NCBI GenBank assembly: GCA_030824725.1
Contig: JAPJRE010000205.1
Coordinates: 1-7,104, forward strand
DNA: 7,104 nucleotides
Source: Sphingomonas sp.
Lineage (GTDB): Bacteria; Pseudomonadota; Alphaproteobacteria; Sphingomonadales; Sphingomonadaceae
Direction: 5' to 3'
The notes beneath the pieces are model-generated. The model saw nothing but the letters and a program-made list of their open reading frames with translations, ran no database searches and was not told the DNA's origin. Of the stretch, positions 5,507-7,104 are shown one piece after another; the first letter of the stretch is position 1, and each line of letters opens with the position of its first letter. The translations under genes were made by a program, and so were the position numbers.

Positions 5507-7051
5507 ATGACCATGAAGGTGCGGCACCTGCCGCGCACGGCGCTGCTCGCGCTCACCGCCACCGCTGCGGCGCCTGCCCTAGCGCAGGAGGCGGCACCCG
5601 GCAGCACCGCCGACGAGATCACCGTCACCGGCTGGCGCCTCCGCCAGCTCGACACGATCGCACACACCGGCAGCCGGCTCGACCTATCCATTCGCGAAAC
5701 CCCCGCGACGGTCGACCGGATCGGCGCCGACGAGATGCTGACGCGCGGCTTTCGCACCGTCGAGGAAGCGACCGACAGCCTGCCCGGCATCATCTCCGGC
5801 GGCTCGCCGGGCGATCCGTCGCTCTTCTCGATGCGCGGCTTCACCGGCGAGCAGATCACGATCCTGCACAACGGCCTGTATCTGGGGCCCGCCAACATGA
5901 TCAACCGGCCGGGCAACAGCTTCAACTTGGCGGGCATCGACGTGCTGAAGGGTCCTGGGTCGGTGCTCTACGGCCAGGGTGCGGTGGGCGGCGCGGTCAA
6001 CATCGTCAACAAACGCCCGGACTTTGCGCGCAATAGCAGCCAGGCGCTCGCTGCCTATGGCGATTTCGACACGGTCAGCCTCGGCCTGGGCGGCAACCGC
6101 GTGCTGAGCGACACGCTCGCCGCGCGGGTCGATGCCAGCTATCACCGATCGAGCGGCTATGTCGACGATACCGGCCCGCATTCGTTCAATGCTACGGGCG
6201 GGCTGCGCTACCGTCCGTCGAGCACGCTTTCGGTCGAGCTAAGCGTCGACTATCTGCGCGATCGGCTGTCGACCTATTACGGCACCCCGCTCCTCCCCGC
6301 CGGCGCGGCGACGGATCCGATCCCCGGCATCCTCACCAGCGCGAGCGGCGCGGTGGTTGATCGCCGTACCCGCTTCGTCAACTACAACGTCGCGGACAGC
6401 CGGGCGAACAACTGGCAGGTCTGGCCGCGTCTTGCCGTCACTTGGTCACCCTCCGATACGGTGACGCTGGCCAACACCGCCTATTATTTCCACGCCGACC
6501 GCCAGTGGATCAACGCGGAGAACTACACCTACAGTCCCGGCACCGGGCGGATCGATCGCGACCGCTTCTTCGTCTTCCACCAGCAGGATCTGGTGGGCGA
6601 CCAGGGCAGCGTGACCTTCCGCCACCACCTCGCCGGGCTGGCGAACACGCTGGTGGTCGGCTTCGACTACAGCCATCTCGATTTCGTCCGCAGCCGCGGC
6701 TTCCCGGACGGCGACAGCGTCGACCTGCTGCGACCGGTGCGCGGCAGCTTCGGACCGCTCGACCGGCGGGTGAGCCCGACCCGCTGGGACCAGATCGCGC
6801 TGTTCGCCGAGAATGCGCTGGACCTGACGGCCAGGCTCAAGCTCGTCACCGGCGTGCGCACCGAGCGGCTGTTCCTGACGCGCGAGAATTTCAACCTCGA
6901 CGGCAGCTTCGCCGCCGGATCGAGCTTCCGTCGCGTCTACAAGCCGTTCAACTGGCGCGCCGGCCTCGTCTACGATCTGACACCGGCGGTAACGGCCTAT
7001 GCGTCCTACAGCACCGGGCAGGATCCGGTCGGCGCGAACATCTTCCTGGTG
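5507..7051 (+). pseudogene. TonB-dependent receptor, 3' end lost at a probable insertion junction
   Basis: The product begins MTMKVRHLPRTALLALTATA, a signal peptide cleaved near residue 27, followed by the TonB box DEITVTG (36-42). The plug domain has RETPATVDRI, FSMRGF, IDVLKGPGSVLYGQGAVGGAVNIV and a barrel continuing through YDLTPAVTAYASYSTGQDPV. It is an outer-membrane importer of a metal chelate; being in an operon with a nickel/cobalt permease, nickel or cobalt complexes are the most economical cargo (inference). Family resemblance holds to about residue 515 (GANIFLV, ending at 7051). A 15-residue tail unlike any barrel strand then reaches a stop at 7097-7099. Normal receptors of this type have about 700 residues and end in an aromatic residue, so roughly the last quarter of the barrel is missing and the product should not fold. 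Either an element inserted here or the assembly ends in a repeat. Confidence 0.85.
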
Positions 7052-7104
7052 ATTGTGTTGAAAAAGGCGGCTTCGAGTGCCGGTCGGCATGATGGGTGAG
7101 CACC
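7052..7104. mobile_element. Probable insertion-sequence terminus (runs off the right edge)
   Basis: At about 7052 the receptor homology stops and the sequence becomes ATTGTGTTGAAAAAGGCGGC and onward. A terminus of the form GATTGTGTTGAAAAAG is, from memory, characteristic of transposase-bearing elements of IS5/IS1182-like families in alphaproteobacteria; I cannot confirm the family. No transposase frame or second inverted repeat lies within the 53 visible bases, and the target duplication cannot be checked because the other side is outside the window. Confidence 0.42.

Noticed and set aside
4403..5527. 374-codon open frame on the minus strand opposite DUF1289 and the permease
   Set aside because: Gln/Arg/His-rich antisense translation with no motif; the plus strand carries clear NiCoT and DUF1289 signatures.
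4516..6036. 506-codon open frame on the plus strand across the permease and second receptor
   Set aside because: It spans two well-supported genes in another frame and its translation is Arg/Gly-rich without family resemblance.

Overview
The window is GC-rich, densely coding DNA that reads like an alphaproteobacterium, most probably a sphingomonad. That assignment is inference: it rests on codon and GC character, on TonB-dependent receptors with short Ala-rich signal peptides and an '(D/E)EITV(T/N)G' TonB box, and on the mix of protein families. No rRNA, tRNA or CRISPR array is visible.

Layout. Bases 1-120 (minus) hold only the C-terminal CuA-binding end of a cytochrome c oxidase subunit II gene. 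Its upstream part is missing and is replaced by the 3' end of the next gene. Bases 140-1930 (minus) encode an exported M14-family zinc carboxypeptidase. Bases 1972-4126 (minus) encode a siderophore-type TonB-dependent receptor that lies 41 bases upstream of the peptidase and probably forms an operon with it. The receptor gene carries a frameshift at a run of five Gs (plus-strand Cs 2118-2122) near its 3' end. Bases 4127-4481 form a divergent regulatory region. It contains a perfect 17-bp palindrome, an AT-rich promoter-like patch with direct repeats, and two mutually exclusive leader hairpins. To the right, on the plus strand, lie a DUF1289 protein (4482-4679), a compact NiCoT-type nickel/cobalt permease (4676-5470) and a second TonB-dependent receptor (from 5507). 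These are arranged as an operon with an ATGA overlap and then a 36-base gap. The second receptor loses homology at about base 7051, where the sequence changes to what looks like the terminus of an insertion sequence.

Functional reading. The permease has all four NiCoT signature motifs, so Ni2+ or Co2+ import across the inner membrane is the best-supported function. The co-transcribed receptor would then be the outer-membrane gate for a nickel or cobalt chelate. The divergent receptor plus periplasmic peptidase may take up and trim a peptide or a peptidic metallophore. Together the locus could be a two-membrane metal/metallophore uptake island with a shared control region; the coupling of the two halves is inference.

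The island is visibly damaged or in flux. There is a decapitated coxB at one edge, a frameshifted receptor in the middle, and a receptor broken by a probable mobile element at the other edge. The frameshift and the breaks could also be sequencing or assembly artefacts, which the sequence alone cannot settle.
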